Of a stretch of DNA of 64,000 nucleotides, positions 24,087 through 34,489 are shown one piece after another. A program made the translations under genes and the position numbers. The notes beneath the pieces were generated by a model, which saw only the letters and a list, made by a program, of their open reading frames with translations, was not told the origin of the DNA and ran no database searches. This DNA is from Cladochytrium replicatum (lineage: Eukaryota > Chytridiomycota > Chytridiomycetes > Cladochytriales > Cladochytriaceae): positions 238,247-302,246 of the forward strand of contig JAHLKD010000074.1 of NCBI GenBank assembly GCA_025526935.1. The letters run 5' to 3'. Numbering within the stretch: position 1 is the first letter of the stretch; each line of letters starts with the position of its first letter.

Positions 24087-25107
24087 CTAATCATTGACGA
24101 AGATGGGTTGAGCGAGGCTGACGCGCAATCCCGCGGGCACTGTCCAGCACAGTTTCCTAAGCATCCATGGGGAGCTGACCACGGACATACAGGAAAATAG
24201 CAGGATCAGTAACTGAACTGAGGATATGTGCATATCTCTTGTGGCCAACTTCCCTGACTGCAGCCTCCCGCTGCTCCAAAGGCAGAGTAGAGGCTCGGCG
24301 AAGAAAGTCAGGGTTTGATTCGTCAAGCCAAGCCGCTGTCTCATGATGTCCTTGATGTACACAGTGGTCAAATTATCCACATGAGCCTGAAGATCAGCAG
24401 GTGGGGAGACCGACAGCGGAGAGGTCGGTGGATAGAATACGACAGGCTGAGGACCACGAAGGCTGACATTTGAAGTGGGGTCACGACCAGCAAGGGCAGT
24501 CCTGACAGCTTCTGAACAAGATTCAGCACTCAGTGTGGGGAGCCTCTCAAGCACACGTGCACGGGCATTGGCAGCAGCAGCAGCATAAGTGCGTGGACCA
24601 CGAGGTCCACGTGGGGCAGGTCGACTAGACGGGGGGCGAGGGCCAGGGACACCAGAGTTCCCAAGATTGTCCCGAATTGGAGGATTACCATGCAGTTGTC
24701 TAGGGGGAAGGCACACAGGCACAGCCACATCATCAGGGCGGGAGACAGGGGCAACCGGAGGTGAAGGCGAAGGCAGCGGCCTCCCAAAGCGACCCACCAG
24801 ATCCTCGGCCATATCATGACAAACACTAAAAAATTCAGCAGGAGTGTCCCTCGGCAAGCATAGGATCCAGCATCGCCAACGGATCAAAGGTTGCACAAAC
24901 AGATCGCATCTGAGTGAGAACGACAAGGAGATCGGCCAGAGATGCAACAGTTGAGGGAGCAGCCACAGCAGCAAGAACCTGGACACCAGAGGAGGCACGG
25001 GGGCGCGAACGGGCCTCAAAAATCACGGTGCCACCAGAAAGTCCATCAGGGGGCACAGCGGGGGGTGCGGCGGGCGGCGCGGCATGCGGAGCGCTGGGAG
25101 GCGGCAT
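24087..25107 (-). pseudogene. LINE family A ORF1 with one frameshift
   Basis: ATG 25,107 lies ten bases after the CT repeat. The frame begins [16 protein letters not shown], rich in Pro/Ala, and is carried on in another frame (24,087-25,019) through a Gly/Pro/Arg-rich nucleic-acid-binding type segment and a Pro/Ser-rich part, to the stop that overlaps ORF2. A frame change in the 24,840-25,015 overlap splits it. LINE ORF1 proteins bind element RNA; no RRM or zinc knuckle is obvious here. Confidence 0.7.
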
Positions 25108-25112
25108 TGATT

Positions 25113-25229
<117 letters not shown>

Positions 25230-25230
25230 A

Positions 25231-25370
25231 GGTTTTTTTTTTTTTGAACTTCATAATATGTATTTATTGTCCAACCAATACATATCACCCGCTGGTGCAA
25301 AATCCAAATACAAGTGTAAAAATACACGTAATTGGCAGCACATTGGGGGCCGTGCGAACTGTAGGAAACT
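25231..25370 (-). mobile_element. short 5'-truncated LINE family A tail next to tRNA-Tyr
   Basis: On the minus strand this is the family A 3' UTR (compare 62,290-62,415) ending in a 13-base A run at 25,233-25,245, with AATAAA just before it. Homology to the full tail ends near 25,368, only about six bases before the tRNA gene. So it is a tail-only insertion directly upstream of, and opposite to, the tRNA. Confidence 0.75.
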
Positions 25371-25374
25371 ACAA

Positions 25375-25457
25375 CCGGCTTTAGCTCAGTTGGCAGTAGC
25401 GATTGGCTGTAATGTGAAAGTCACCAATAGGTCCCCAGTTCAAATCTGGGAAGCCGG
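25375..25457 (+). tRNA. tRNA-Tyr (GTA) with 10-nt intron
   Basis: A full cloverleaf can be drawn: acceptor CCGGCTT/AAGCCGG (7/7 pairs), U8-A9, D arm GCTC...TAGC (3 pairs plus a C-U mismatch), anticodon stem ATTGG/CCAAT (5/5), loop CUGUAA..A with anticodon GTA at 25,409-25,411, variable AGGTC, T arm CCCAG/CTGGG with loop TTCAAAT, discriminator A. The intron TGTGAAAGTC (25,413-25,422) sits after position 37, the canonical place, and tRNA-Tyr genes in eukaryotes usually have one. Weak points: the D stem has three pairs and no strong T-run terminator follows closely. Confidence 0.8.
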
Positions 25458-25558
25458 AAAAATTTAGGTGGAGGATTTAGATATCCTAGAGGGATTGTAT
25501 TGATATGAATATGTCTTTGAGAGTCTACTTTGCAGCCGTGCGTAACACACTCGGCGTA

Positions 25559-26493
25559 ACTTATTTATTTCCTTGCATTGATCTCTCATAATCGACTCTG
25601 TCACTGCAATTGTGATTCGACGCACCGTGCGACTTTCTCCACCATCGGAACTTCAAACTGAAGATCAGCGAAGGATTGGAACCAACCATTCAGACGATCA
25701 ATGATCTCTCCGTCGAAACCGCTCCGGTTGGCGAGGATATTTTCGATGGACACTCAATCAACCATTGATCACGCAATGCGGGTACTTAAATAGGCTCCAT
25801 TCAATTCAACTGATTCTTACCATCAAGGACGCTCTCGCAGCTGAGCCTATCCCTCACAACTCATTTTATCAACAACTTCGTCCAAACAATCTCGTCATTT
25901 TCGATGGACTCAAGCATCGATCACGCAATGCAGGTACTTAAATAGGCTCCATTCAATTCAACTGATTCTTGCCATTACGACTCCGCAGACTTTCCGCAAG
26001 AACCAGATCCACTACGCACCAGTCCGCGACAAGTCAACCGGCGAATGCCTCGGACTTCTCACCCATTCCGACATCTTGGTCTTAGCCCTCAATGTGCCAA
26101 CAGAGGGCTACAACCCCAAGCACACCTAAAATGACTCACAGCATCGTCCTCTGCCGACATTCACTGCAGCCGCTGGTATGCCCAAACACGATCCAAAAGC
26201 ACCTGACGAGCTTCCTTTGAAATGGAGAGATATTGTCACGAAGTCGGCGGAAGAGTCAGACACAGGGTGGTGAGGTTTGCAATACGGAATGTCAGGAACG
26301 TCGTGAACGAGTCTAGGAAAAGCGAGTTTTGTCCTGTAAACGATTCTGGACGGTATTTCAGGTTGTCGAGCACGTGTTTGCAAGGGGTGTGCACAGTGTG
26401 CCTGTTGTGGATGAGTCTGGAAAACTCACAGATATATTCTCTCTGGCATGTTATCACACAATATCCGTACAATTATGTTTTTAATAGTTTTGA
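25559..26493 (+). pseudogene. CBS-domain protein gene, 5' part (two CBS motifs), interrupted
   Basis: An exon from ATG 25,904 (MDSSIDHAMQ) splices at GTACTT to 25,989, giving IHYAPVRDKSTGECLGLLTHSDIL, a clear CBS motif, but this frame stops at 26,127-26,129. A second CBS motif follows from 26,362: RGVHSVPVVDESGKL, ending at a stop at ~26,482. Two more CBS motifs lie 3 kb away at 29.5-30.1 kb, with transposon sequence between. Four CBS motifs in this order fit SNF4/SDS23-type nucleotide-sensing proteins. The 5' exons also include an inexact duplication of the start exon. I infer one host gene split by insertions; it cannot be functional as it stands. Confidence 0.5.
25738..25985. repeat. ~160-bp tandem duplication of a start exon and its intron
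   Basis: The block TTTTCGATGGA...GATCACGCAATG, followed by TACTTAAATAGGCTCC and ATTCAATTCAACTGATTCTT, occurs at about 25,739 and again at about 25,899. Both copies have the same candidate ATG, donor and intron; only the second leads into the CBS exon. Confidence 0.8.
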
Positions 26494-26887
26494 AGATGTG
26501 TTGAGGGTGTTTACGAGAAACTGCACCACACGAACGCCATGCCGGGTCTCGGCCCCATCGCGCAATGCAATGTCGAAATCCACTACCAACACTGAGGGGA
26601 ACTAGCCTTACCAGAGACGTCTGGGACAAGTTCATGGGTAATCATACATTACATGAATGAACTGGCATTTCTAACTATTGGTCATGAAGTCATCCTCCTT
26701 TACTCATTGGAATCTAGTAGAGTTCTGCGAGTGATCACGTCTTTGAGAAAGAATGTGATGCTAATCAGTTTGCTGCTGACAGTTATATCATACTCGAGTA
26801 CTTCTCGTATGATATTAATGCAAGGTACTACATACTTATTTCTCATAGAGAACATGTCATTGTAGACAAGATTATAGCTAATCTTCA

Positions 26888-26965
26888 TATTCTGCTCACA
26901 ATGTTGTGAACGATCTCTGGGATCTATATTCTGCTCACAATGTTGTGAACGATCTCTGGGATCTA
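26888..26965. repeat. 39-bp perfect tandem duplication
   Basis: The unit beginning TATTCTGCTCACAATGTTGT occurs twice in a row with no differences noticed. It lies in AT-rich sequence before the copia-like gag, possibly in LTR or leader DNA. Confidence 0.85.
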
Positions 26966-27318
26966 TATCTCTCTATTCGAGAGAATAATGTTTATATTAG
27001 ATATTCCAATAAATCTATGGTCACAGGTTAATTATAAAAGCTGAAACGACAGTATATTTGAATTGTTTGCACACAATTCAAAGAGCCTGTGGCGATATCC
27101 GATTTCGGGTGGCTACGGCGCAAGAGGTTGATTGGAGAAACACGAAACTCTGCACATACACACACCAACCTGAGGACTATCTCTAGCGCAAGTCCCAGAT
27201 CAGCAGCACTTAAACTGATCAAATTACATCGCCCTCAAACCAAACCAAACTTCGACACAATAGTTACTGCCGCAAGGCGCTTCCCCCCGATCAACACCAG
27301 ATCTCCAACACTTACAGT

Positions 27319-29030
27319 ATGCCTAAGAACAACAGCTGCGACGGAAAACCAAAGCCTTTCGCTTGGCAAACACTTGGGGAGTTCGATAAATACGTGAAGA
27401 TCGTTCAGAATTATGCGAACTCGAAAGGAGAAGCTGGAACTTTGCTCACAAAGTCACCCTACACAAAGTCGGAAGACTTTGTGAAAGAAGAGGAGCCTGA
27501 ACAGTCTGAACGACCGTCTGCACTCGAAGAATACGACACAACAAATGATTTGATTATGCTGTTAAAGAGTACGTCGTAGCGTTGAAAGAATACAACGCAA
27601 TTGTGAACGACAATCATCAACGATTCCAATCATATCGCGCTGAATTACAGATGTATGAATGATCTCAAGGACACAACAGCATTGCAAACAGTTGTCTTGC
27701 CGTTTGTTTTCCAGAGGTCGACATCAGTTTAGTGCAAAAGCATCAGAATGCCGTTGATCGACTTGCTGCTTTACGCGGAATTTACGCAGCAAAACGACAA
27801 AAGACTTTTGAGAGACGCCATTGGGAAGACTGTTTCAAAGCTCTAGCTTGCTCCAACGGTGAAGATGCACTTAAAGTCAAATGATTCATTGCTGAGCTGA
27901 GTCAACTCACTGAGGAAAAGCTTTCAACCCAACCGGCTGAAGCTGTTATTCAGGAACTTCTCACTCGAGTTTGCTCAAAGATCAGTGAACCTGATATCAA
28001 TCTGCAATCTTTTTCGATTTTAATCAGAGACATCTCAATGAATACTTTCACAAAGTATGAACCTGATCTACTTGATGATGAGGATGATTCTGGTCAGAAG
28101 ATACAATCAGAACACCATTACCTGAGAACCATGCAGAACTTACTTGCTGAGATGAGAGAAATCATTCAAATGGATGTAACTTGCTATTACACTCCTTCAG
28201 ATTCACCTCAAATCAAAGGCAAAGCCATGCGAGCAAAGACCAAAAGGCTACCAAAAGCTCATGCAGCTCATGAGGTTTGTGTTTTACATCCCAACTCTTC
28301 TCATTCTTCCGCAGAGTGTAAACAACTCAAACATTTGATTGAGAAACATGCTTCCTCACATAAAGGAAATGCCAACAGTAAGACTGCAAACAATCGTGCC
28401 GCATGAAAATCTAAGGATGCGAAGAACAACAAATTCTCTTGCGATTTCTGTGGCAAATCTGGACACAACCAGATTTTCTGCAGGAAACGCAAACTAGCCA
28501 AAAGTTTGAATAATTAGGAATGGAAACAGATAAAAGCATCTCGTGCTTCCTCTTCTACATTCCAGAGCATAGATATCGATTCTCAGGAATCAGAACCTTC
28601 CAGCAAGGTAGAATCAATCAAATCCTTCTCTTCAATCTTCAAAGCTAATAATATTGTGGATTTTACACATCCCTCTATTATCACAGCATTGAAGAGTACC
28701 AACTGCAATCTAAACGTAAATGCCAAACCTCTCGGTTTGATTGACTCTGGTGCTACTGCTTGGATGACTCCAGAAAGACATGCATTCAAGAATTTATTTT
28801 GCTTTAATGATGCACAAGATGTTTACTTGGCAGACAATCATCCCATTCCTATTAAAGGCAATGGAGATATTGCACTTGTTTTGTCAAATGGTTCAAAAAA
28901 CACATTCAAAACGCACTTTTTGTTCCTGATTTAGAGGATACACTTATATCCGTCTATAGCATCATAGGGGATGAAGGTGATATAGTCAGTTTTACCAAAG
29001 ACAAGGTCTATTTGTCAAACAAAGGAGCAT
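27319..29030 (+). mobile_element. Ty1/copia-like gag-protease remnant
   Basis: A run of plus-strand frames interrupted by stops (27,576, 27,660, 27,882, 28,404, 28,515). It ends with a CCHC zinc knuckle CDFCGKSGHNQIFC (28,440-28,482) and an aspartic protease active site LIDSGATAWM (28,737-28,766) followed by DVYLADNHPIPIKGNGDIAL, the order gag-knuckle-protease of Ty1/copia elements. Integrase, reverse transcriptase and RNase H are absent: the sequence switches at ~29,030 to a hAT fragment. LTRs and a primer binding site were not recognised. Confidence 0.8.
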
Positions 29031-29475
29031 GCTGAAGACTTTTCAGCCAAACTATACACCAAAGACAGCAAAAGCAGTGACGCAAAATGAGATGGATCTT
29101 TACGATAGGCAGAAGGAGCTCGTTAAAGGTCTGATTGTTGGTTGTTGGTTCGCCTTCAAAAGTATCAATAACAGCTGACTGTTGGACATCAAAGAGCCAG
29201 ATTTCTTTTCTTGAAATTACTGCCCACTTCATCACGAAAGAATGGGAGCCGCAGGACTTGCTGCTGCAGATGATTCCTATGGTTGGAAAGCATGAAGGCG
29301 TCGCCATGGTTAATCAGCTTGTCAAGTGTCTGGATGAATTTGGCATGCTATTGGGTGAACGCTTATTGTGCATTACAACCGACAAACAGTTCAAACAACT
29401 TTACAATGAGTGCTAAGCTGGAGACTCTTTTGGAAGATAGGGATATTGCATGGTCTGCAGAAACTCAACACATGC
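29030..29475 (+). mobile_element. hAT transposase fragment (second copy)
   Basis: Matches the middle of the minus-strand hAT copy at 8,640-9,100 (shared phrases KTFQPNY, QNEMDLYDRQKEL, DCWTSKSQISFL, IPMVGKHEG, KCLDEFGML, AKLETLLEDRDIAW). It has an insertion/frame change near 29,150 and ends abruptly at AETQHM, where host sequence of the CBS gene resumes. Confidence 0.8.
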
Positions 29476-30067
29476 GGTGTCTGATCTCGCTGACCGTCAT
29501 CGCGATGAGTTCACAAGCACAGGCGATCCACGGATTTTGGCTAATGATGTTCCACAATGTTACAGGTGTCGCGATCCTCGAACGAGGTGTGTTGGTTGGA
29601 AACCTTTCCGCCTCCGATGTTCTGGTGTGCCTTGGACTGATTTTTGCGTTGGCTGGTTTGAAATAACAATACTTTATTAGCAAATCTCGACGCACAATCT
29701 AACGTCATTACTGGGTCCCATCACTTCCTTTGTGACCGAGAGCGACCACGCCTGGTGTGGTGATCACAATCAAACTTGTGATTCCAAGCACGCCAAGAAA
29801 CACGTTCACTTCAGTGGTTTCGGCTCTATTGTGAGTACCTCCCATCTTTGGGAATTTGTCCTATTGTTCTGATCTTTCTTTCGTTTTGAAAGCGTCGTCC
29901 ACCAGTGATGGTCACACCTGATCGAGAAACTCGCGATGCACCATGTCCATCGTGCTTATGCCGTGGAAGATGAAGGGCGTCCGACGGGAGTGGTGACGAC
30001 GCTGAAGAGGGTTATGGAAATGCTTGGAGGATATCCAAATGCATCTGCTTCGACCCAGGCGAAGTGA
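29476..30067 (+). pseudogene. CBS-domain protein gene, 3' part (two CBS motifs)
   Basis: Downstream of the hAT fragment, frames encode FHNVTGVAILERGVLVGNLS (~29,550-29,620) and, from about 29,910, IEKLAMHHVHRAYAVEDEG followed by GVVTTLKRVMEML to a TGA at 30,065-30,067. Both are CBS motifs (HR.y.V.d..g...GVvt). They would be CBS3 and CBS4 of the gene begun at 25.6 kb. Introns lie between, with GTGAG at ~29,830 and an acceptor at ~29,893. Confidence 0.5.
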
Positions 30068-30389
30068 TCCTCAGACTAGCTTGCATCGGACGTAACCTTG
30101 AATGTGAGGGACGAGAAATACGTCTGTACGTTTGTTCGGATATCTGTGAAGCGTTTTGGCTCTTTTACACTGGTTTGATATTTGAAAAGCGCCGACGGAT
30201 GCAATGTTTTCGTAATATAATCACCAAAGCACATTTATGTTTCACGTAACACAATCTAATAAATTATTAATTATTCACTGAGCGTAACAAACAAACTCTC
30301 TAGGTAAAGGGGAAAGAAAAGACATTTGCACTTGCATCATTCAATTATCATCACGTCTATGAGCTCAAAGTCAGCACCAGCAGCATCTA
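30068..30389. other. intergenic, convergent 3' ends
   Basis: About 320 AT-rich bases between the CBS remnant (+) and the Gal3ST stop (-). It holds the 3' ends of both and no gene. Confidence 0.5.
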
Positions 30390-33101
30390 TCATGTAAACG
30401 ATTGCCAAATCTCATCTTCTTCAGTAGGAACAAGTCCAGGCACATACGTTACCTTCCCCCTGCTCAACCTTATCAGTTTCTCGTAATGCAAGTCCGAAAC
30501 GGTGTATGGGAAGCACGGGTATGGGTCGACTTTCTCTCCGTGCACGGTAAACGCGTTCCGGGCTTCCTCACGAGTTTGTGCGGTCCCGTCGAATATACTG
30601 AGCTCTGCCAGTGCGAGCTTGACTCTTTGCCGTCGTTCAACCAGATGCGGGTCATGTGTCTGACGTTTGTCCGCGTTGGTTTGAGGATCGGAGTCTTTTG
30701 CGGGGTCTTGAATAATTTCCAGGTAGTTTGAACGGATGTGTATTTGCAGGGAATCGTTTTGAACTGTTTCCGAAGAAGATTTTGATTGTTGTGGTGTGTC
30801 TTGTTTGGACGTGCTGCGGGATGCGAAATGTTGAAGAGTCAGGGCGAGCTGACGGTTTCGAGTTGCGGAGTCCTGCTGTTCCAGAGGCATGCTGGAGTCT
30901 AGAGACTCAATGGATGGTTCGACATCGGTGGAAGCAGCACGCCTCTTCAGCTTAAACCGGCCATTATCCACAATTTCTGGTTCAGTTATGGCACTGCGAT
31001 CAACTTGGGCAGCTGTACCAGAATTTATATCCTCTTCTTCAGAGCTGATTTCGAAACTTGACATAATCTTCTCTGCTCTCACTCTCTCATTTTCGAAAAT
31101 AATGTGGCCATCTCTACCCGCACCCAGGTTTTCCACGAAATCCTTGTGGTTAATCGCACTATCGATTCCAGCACCAACGCTACTTGCATCCGGCTGGCCG
31201 TCAAGACTGGCCATGATAGGAGGAACAGCTGCAGAATTGTTGTTGAGATTCCGAAGACCCTCGCTGGTTTGTAGAGCTAGTTTCTCTGCAAACATTTTGA
31301 GCGCTCTCGCAAGCTCACGGTTTCGTTCTGGGGCGTCCATCTCCCCTCTCACGCTGCTGAGTTGCAGTGGCTGAAAAGTGTGTGAAAAATCCACGGGCCG
31401 AACTGGATTCTTGGGATGGTGTTTGTCGCTGCTATCGGGATGAACGTCTGTGGATTCAAAGCGATACACCTCCTCTCCAATATCATTGGGGCTGTTATAA
31501 ACTGGATCCTGTTCCAAATCCGATTGGTGTTTTACAAGGTCCGCTCCCACAGTGTCGTGATCTACTTGTGATTCAATGATAACACCGGATTCTGTATCAT
31601 CATCGCCACGCGCTCCTCGTTCTTTCTCGGCCATGTTTCTCAACCGAATCAAGTTCCTCGACGTCACCTTCTGGGTCCAATTCACAAGTTTGATCTGAAT
31701 CGGATTATTCAACGCCGAAAAGCTCGCGCACTGTCTCTTGAGCGCCTTGATTTTATCTTTTAACTCCCTCACCTCTTCCCAAAAATCCGCCCCCTGCGCC
31801 GCGAGTTTCATCTCAAGCTCTATCCTCACCGCCTTGTACAGCATCATGTCCAGCCTGTTCGCCCTCGCCACAAGATCCCTTGTCTCCTCATACCCAGGCT
31901 CCGTCAACACCATCTTCGCAAAAGTCTTTGAGCACTCCACGGCCTTGTTGTCCCACCTGTGCCCGTCCGCACAAGAATCAAGCATCTTCACGTACAAAAT
32001 ATCCTCCCTCTCCCACCCCAGCATCCGCCGCATCAGCACCAGCGACTCGTCAAACAGCTCGGTGACGAGTATGAGCGCAAAGTACTTGTCCTTCTCGACT
32101 GCGAGGAACCGGTTCAGATCCTCGACGGTGCGGATGCCGAGTTCCTGGCACTGCCGGTTCCAGTTCTGGGACCAGGACCCCACGCCTGGCGCGGAGAAGA
32201 CTTTGCGCGTGCGGGCATAGTCGGAGAGGGATAGCTGCGGGTGGGAGGGGCGGATGAGGTATTGGTAGTGGGAGAGGAAGCGGGCGTGCGGGTCGCGGAG
32301 GATGGTGATCCCCATGCCGCCGGGGACGGCGCGGCGGTACATTTGCATCATGTAGGCGACGTTTAGTTGGACAGGGTGCTCGCGGAACCAGGAGCGGTTC
32401 ATGGGGCCGAAGTGGGAAAGGAAGATGTGGGAGGCGAGGTTGGATGTTAGTTTCGGGGGCTCAAAGTCCATCTGGTCGGCGTAGTGCCGGCCTGGGATAA
32501 ATATCTTGAGACGATGGCTGACGCCGTAGCGGAAGAAGATGGAGCCGAGAGTCGTGGAGCCTGTTTTGTGCGTTTTTATAAAGATGTAGCGTTGTGGGGG
32601 CCATGTTTGGGAGTGTGGGATAGGCGGTGCGGGTGGGTTTTTTCGGGAGTTTTGGAATGTGAGCCGGATCTCGGGAGCGTTGAAGGTGGGATCAGGGTTG
32701 AGGAGTGGGAAGTCGGATGTTAGTTGGAGGGTTGTGTCGGTGGTGGACGATGATTCTGGCATAAACACAAGCCATACCAGTGAGAACAGCATGGCCATCT
32801 TCCAGAGACGTGTTTTCTTAGTCGTGAATGCGTTCGCAAAGCGCAAATGTAGTTGCTTCGTTTTAGGCGATCCCATGGTTGCTCTGCCTGAAGTGTCACC
32901 TGACCACGCGTTTGTTATTGTTACATTTTGGGAAATGAGACTAAAGACATCCACAACGGGTGAATCGGGTTTTTGCTGTTTGTTTCCGTCGTGAGGGTAG
33001 TCGAATCGCTGGTGATTTCGAAAGTAGTTGGGCTCATAGTCGCCAAAGCGGGTCTTGCTCACTGAGAAAAGCATCAGATAAATGAATACGGTTCGTTTCA
33101 A
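30390..33101 (-). CDS. Gal3ST-like sulfotransferase with long disordered tail
   Basis: Single-exon gene for a Golgi type II sulfotransferase of the galactose-3-O-sulfotransferase family, which moves sulfate from PAPS to sugar residues. Numbering from 33,101 (903 residues): a membrane anchor at about 101-114 (MAMLFSLVWLVFM), the PAPS 5'-phosphosulfate site FIKTHKTGSTT (~174-184), the 3'-phosphate site ITILRDPHARF (~265-275), and the family block ELFDESLVLMRRMLGWEREDI further on. The catalytic domain ends near 465. A polar, low-complexity region of ~350 residues follows, with two related motifs (RNRELARALKMFAEKLAL and RNRQLALTLQHFASR), then a compact C-terminal part with YPCFPYTVSDLHYEKLIRLS. 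A start at ATG 32,876 would place the anchor near residue 30 and is equally possible. Confidence 0.88.
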   Translation of the reverse strand: MKRTVFIYLMLFSVSKTRFGDYEPNYFRNHQRFDYPHDGNKQQKPDSPVVDVFSLISQNVTITNAWSGDTSGRATMGSPKTKQLHLRFANAFTTKKTRLWKMAMLFSLVWLVFMPESSSTTDTTLQLTSDFPLLNPDPTFNAPEIRLTFQNSRKNPPAPPIPHSQTWPPQRYIFIKTHKTGSTTLGSIFFRYGVSHRLKIFIPGRHYADQMDFEPPKLTSNLASHIFLSHFGPMNRSWFREHPVQLNVAYMMQMYRRAVPGGMGITILRDPHARFLSHYQYLIRPSHPQLSLSDYARTRKVFSAPGVGSWSQNWNRQCQELGIRTVEDLNRFLAVEKDKYFALILVTELFDESLVLMRRMLGWEREDILYVKMLDSCADGHRWDNKAVECSKTFAKMVLTEPGYEETRDLVARANRLDMMLYKAVRIELEMKLAAQGADFWEEVRELKDKIKALKRQCASFSALNNPIQIKLVNWTQKVTSRNLIRLRNMAEKERGARGDDDTESGVIIESQVDHDTVGADLVKHQSDLEQDPVYNSPNDIGEEVYRFESTDVHPDSSDKHHPKNPVRPVDFSHTFQPLQLSSVRGEMDAPERNRELARALKMFAEKLALQTSEGLRNLNNNSAAVPPIMASLDGQPDASSVGAGIDSAINHKDFVENLGAGRDGHIIFENERVRAEKIMSSFEISSEEEDINSGTAAQVDRSAITEPEIVDNGRFKLKRRAASTDVEPSIESLDSSMPLEQQDSATRNRQLALTLQHFASRSTSKQDTPQQSKSSSETVQNDSLQIHIRSNYLEIIQDPAKDSDPQTNADKRQTHDPHLVERRQRVKLALAELSIFDGTAQTREEARNAFTVHGEKVDPYPCFPYTVSDLHYEKLIRLSRGKVTYVPGLVPTEEDEIWQSFT

Positions 33102-33325
33102 GTCGAGAAAAGAATTAAAATTTCAAAAAATAATGCATGGAACCCCATTTTAATATTTCGCAGATGTTCACGGCCACCAAAAATCTCTCGCAGAAAGGCA
33201 TATGAAGGGGAGATGTCTCACAGTGGGTAGCTGTTGCTGTATTCCTCGCTGTTTCGCCCGAACCAGAGAATCATGGAGCTAATTCAAACGTATGAGTCAA
33301 AGTGCCAAATAAATGAGATTTTCAC

Positions 33326-34170
33326 TCAGTACCCCAAGAAAATCGACAGGTTCTGAACAGTGATAGCGATACCGAAATAGAAGGCATCTCCGGTGTTGCC
33401 AGGAACAATGTATTTGAGAGAAAGGATCGCCTGTTATGCCAAAAACAATATTTAGGGTGAATATAAACATCAATTTCGTCTATCAATGTACCAGTGCACC
33501 ACCGATAGCACCAATTGCCATCGATACGCCCACGAAAGCAAATGCACGAGCTTTGCAGGCGACGTTGTCTCCCGAAAACGAAAAATCGTCAGCATTCAAG
33601 GTGTCTTTATCGATCAGGTTGACGCTGGCCAGAGGGAGAGAGAGGATCAACTACGTGCGAGAGAAAGCTGCGACGATAATGAACGACGCACATGACGAGA
33701 GAAAGTGTGGACAGAATTCCAGGGACATAATCTTCAAAGCGGATCGGTTGAGGAGCATTACGAGACTGTGCGAAAAGGACGCCATCGATAAAGAACCACC
33801 ATCCCAGCGCAAACTAAGATTGGAATCCACAAACTTCAGCGAATCCGATCGTCCACTGGTGACGGTGTGTTCCATACCAAACCACCTGACAAATATCCGA
33901 CGATCTCCGCCTGCGGTGGGAGATAAACAGCTATTCTATCATAAAACTGCTGGAAAATTGTGACGCAGCCAGTGCAGTAGAATGGGTTTGACCGAGCACG
34001 AATGCCACCTGACGAGGAGCGTGTTGTGGTTGTTGCGCCAGACGAGTCGATGGATAGTGGTTGGTATCGAGGAGACTGTCATTTTTAAATAACTGGTGTC
34101 AGCGAGAATGAGCCAGCTATCATCTCCACAACGACATTCCTCTCCGAATGCGTCGCTCACCGCTTACCAT
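33326..34170 (-). CDS. TMEM50: TMEM50-like four-helix membrane protein
   Basis: Five minus-strand exons: 34170-34168 (ATG alone), 33910-33878, 33813-33692, 33624-33492, 33430-33326, which close in frame to 131 residues (animal TMEM50 ~158). Signatures: GWWFFIDGV in helix 1-2, FAFVGVSMAIGAIGGAL for helix 3, and FYFGIAITVQNLSIFLG for helix 4, equivalent to the PGIAVFFQNAFIFFGG end of TMEM50. It is the fungal counterpart of small endomembrane proteins whose yeast-side partners (Vps68/Vps55 group) act in endosome-vacuole sorting; the exact role is inferred. The first coding exon holds just the start codon, followed by a 257-nt intron. Divergent from the ACBP gene. Confidence 0.8.
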
Positions 34171-34489
34171 TTTGTGAGGTTGCGGGCACTCAGCCGGGCA
34201 CACCAGCCAGCGATGGCGCAGATGACAGCCTCAAGGAGTGGCTGGTGGTGGCCGTTCCCGTGACCGCCTATCACTTACACCACTTAGGTGTGGCTGCAAT
34301 CTTCACGTGAGCATGTTGTTCCCTCACAAACAGAAATATACACTGTCCGCAAACGAAGTATTGTCGTATTATGGTGGCGGTTATCCAACTGGGGGGATTA
34401 GGGATTACAATGCATGGCACTGATCGTGCGCATAGTGCTGTCTGTACCTTTGCGTGACTCCGTGCAAACCTACCGCGATCTACGTCATT

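Larger units (their letters stand above)
21533..24094 (-). pseudogene. LINE family A ORF2 (endonuclease + reverse transcriptase), broken
   Basis: ORF2 starts at ATG 24,094 with VGTFNCRNL and carries AP-endonuclease signatures: TETHLF, VLFLGDFNAR, and after the LTR insertion IIDLLFVN and ASDHFPVTAV. The reverse transcriptase follows (22,313-21,533) with YRPITLTNVDRKIFER, DPAQAGF and LPRGLFQGSVLSPF. It is interrupted by the solo LTR, by frame changes near 22,880, 22,660 and 22,320, and by a frame change at 21,755. Its start codon overlaps the ORF1 stop by 8 nt (ATGATTAG). Not functional. Confidence 0.85.
21533..25112 (-). mobile_element. LINE family A, 3'-deleted copy
   Basis: Minus-strand element with a (CT)n tract before ORF1, then ORF1, then ORF2 with AP-endonuclease and reverse transcriptase. 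It stops in the middle of the reverse transcriptase at about 21,533, where the fragment of family B ORF1 is joined tail to tail. Normal target-primed integration removes 5' ends, so loss of a 3' end points to a later rearrangement. Its missing 3' part is represented by the copy at 62,276-64,000. It is interrupted by a solo LTR at 23,210-23,651. Confidence 0.85.

Noticed and set aside
30889-32234. plus-strand frames opposite Gal3ST
   Set aside because: Shadows; the minus-strand frame carries the PAPS-binding motifs.
33436-33963. 175-codon plus-strand frame opposite TMEM50
   Set aside because: The minus strand gives five exons that join to a recognisable four-helix protein.
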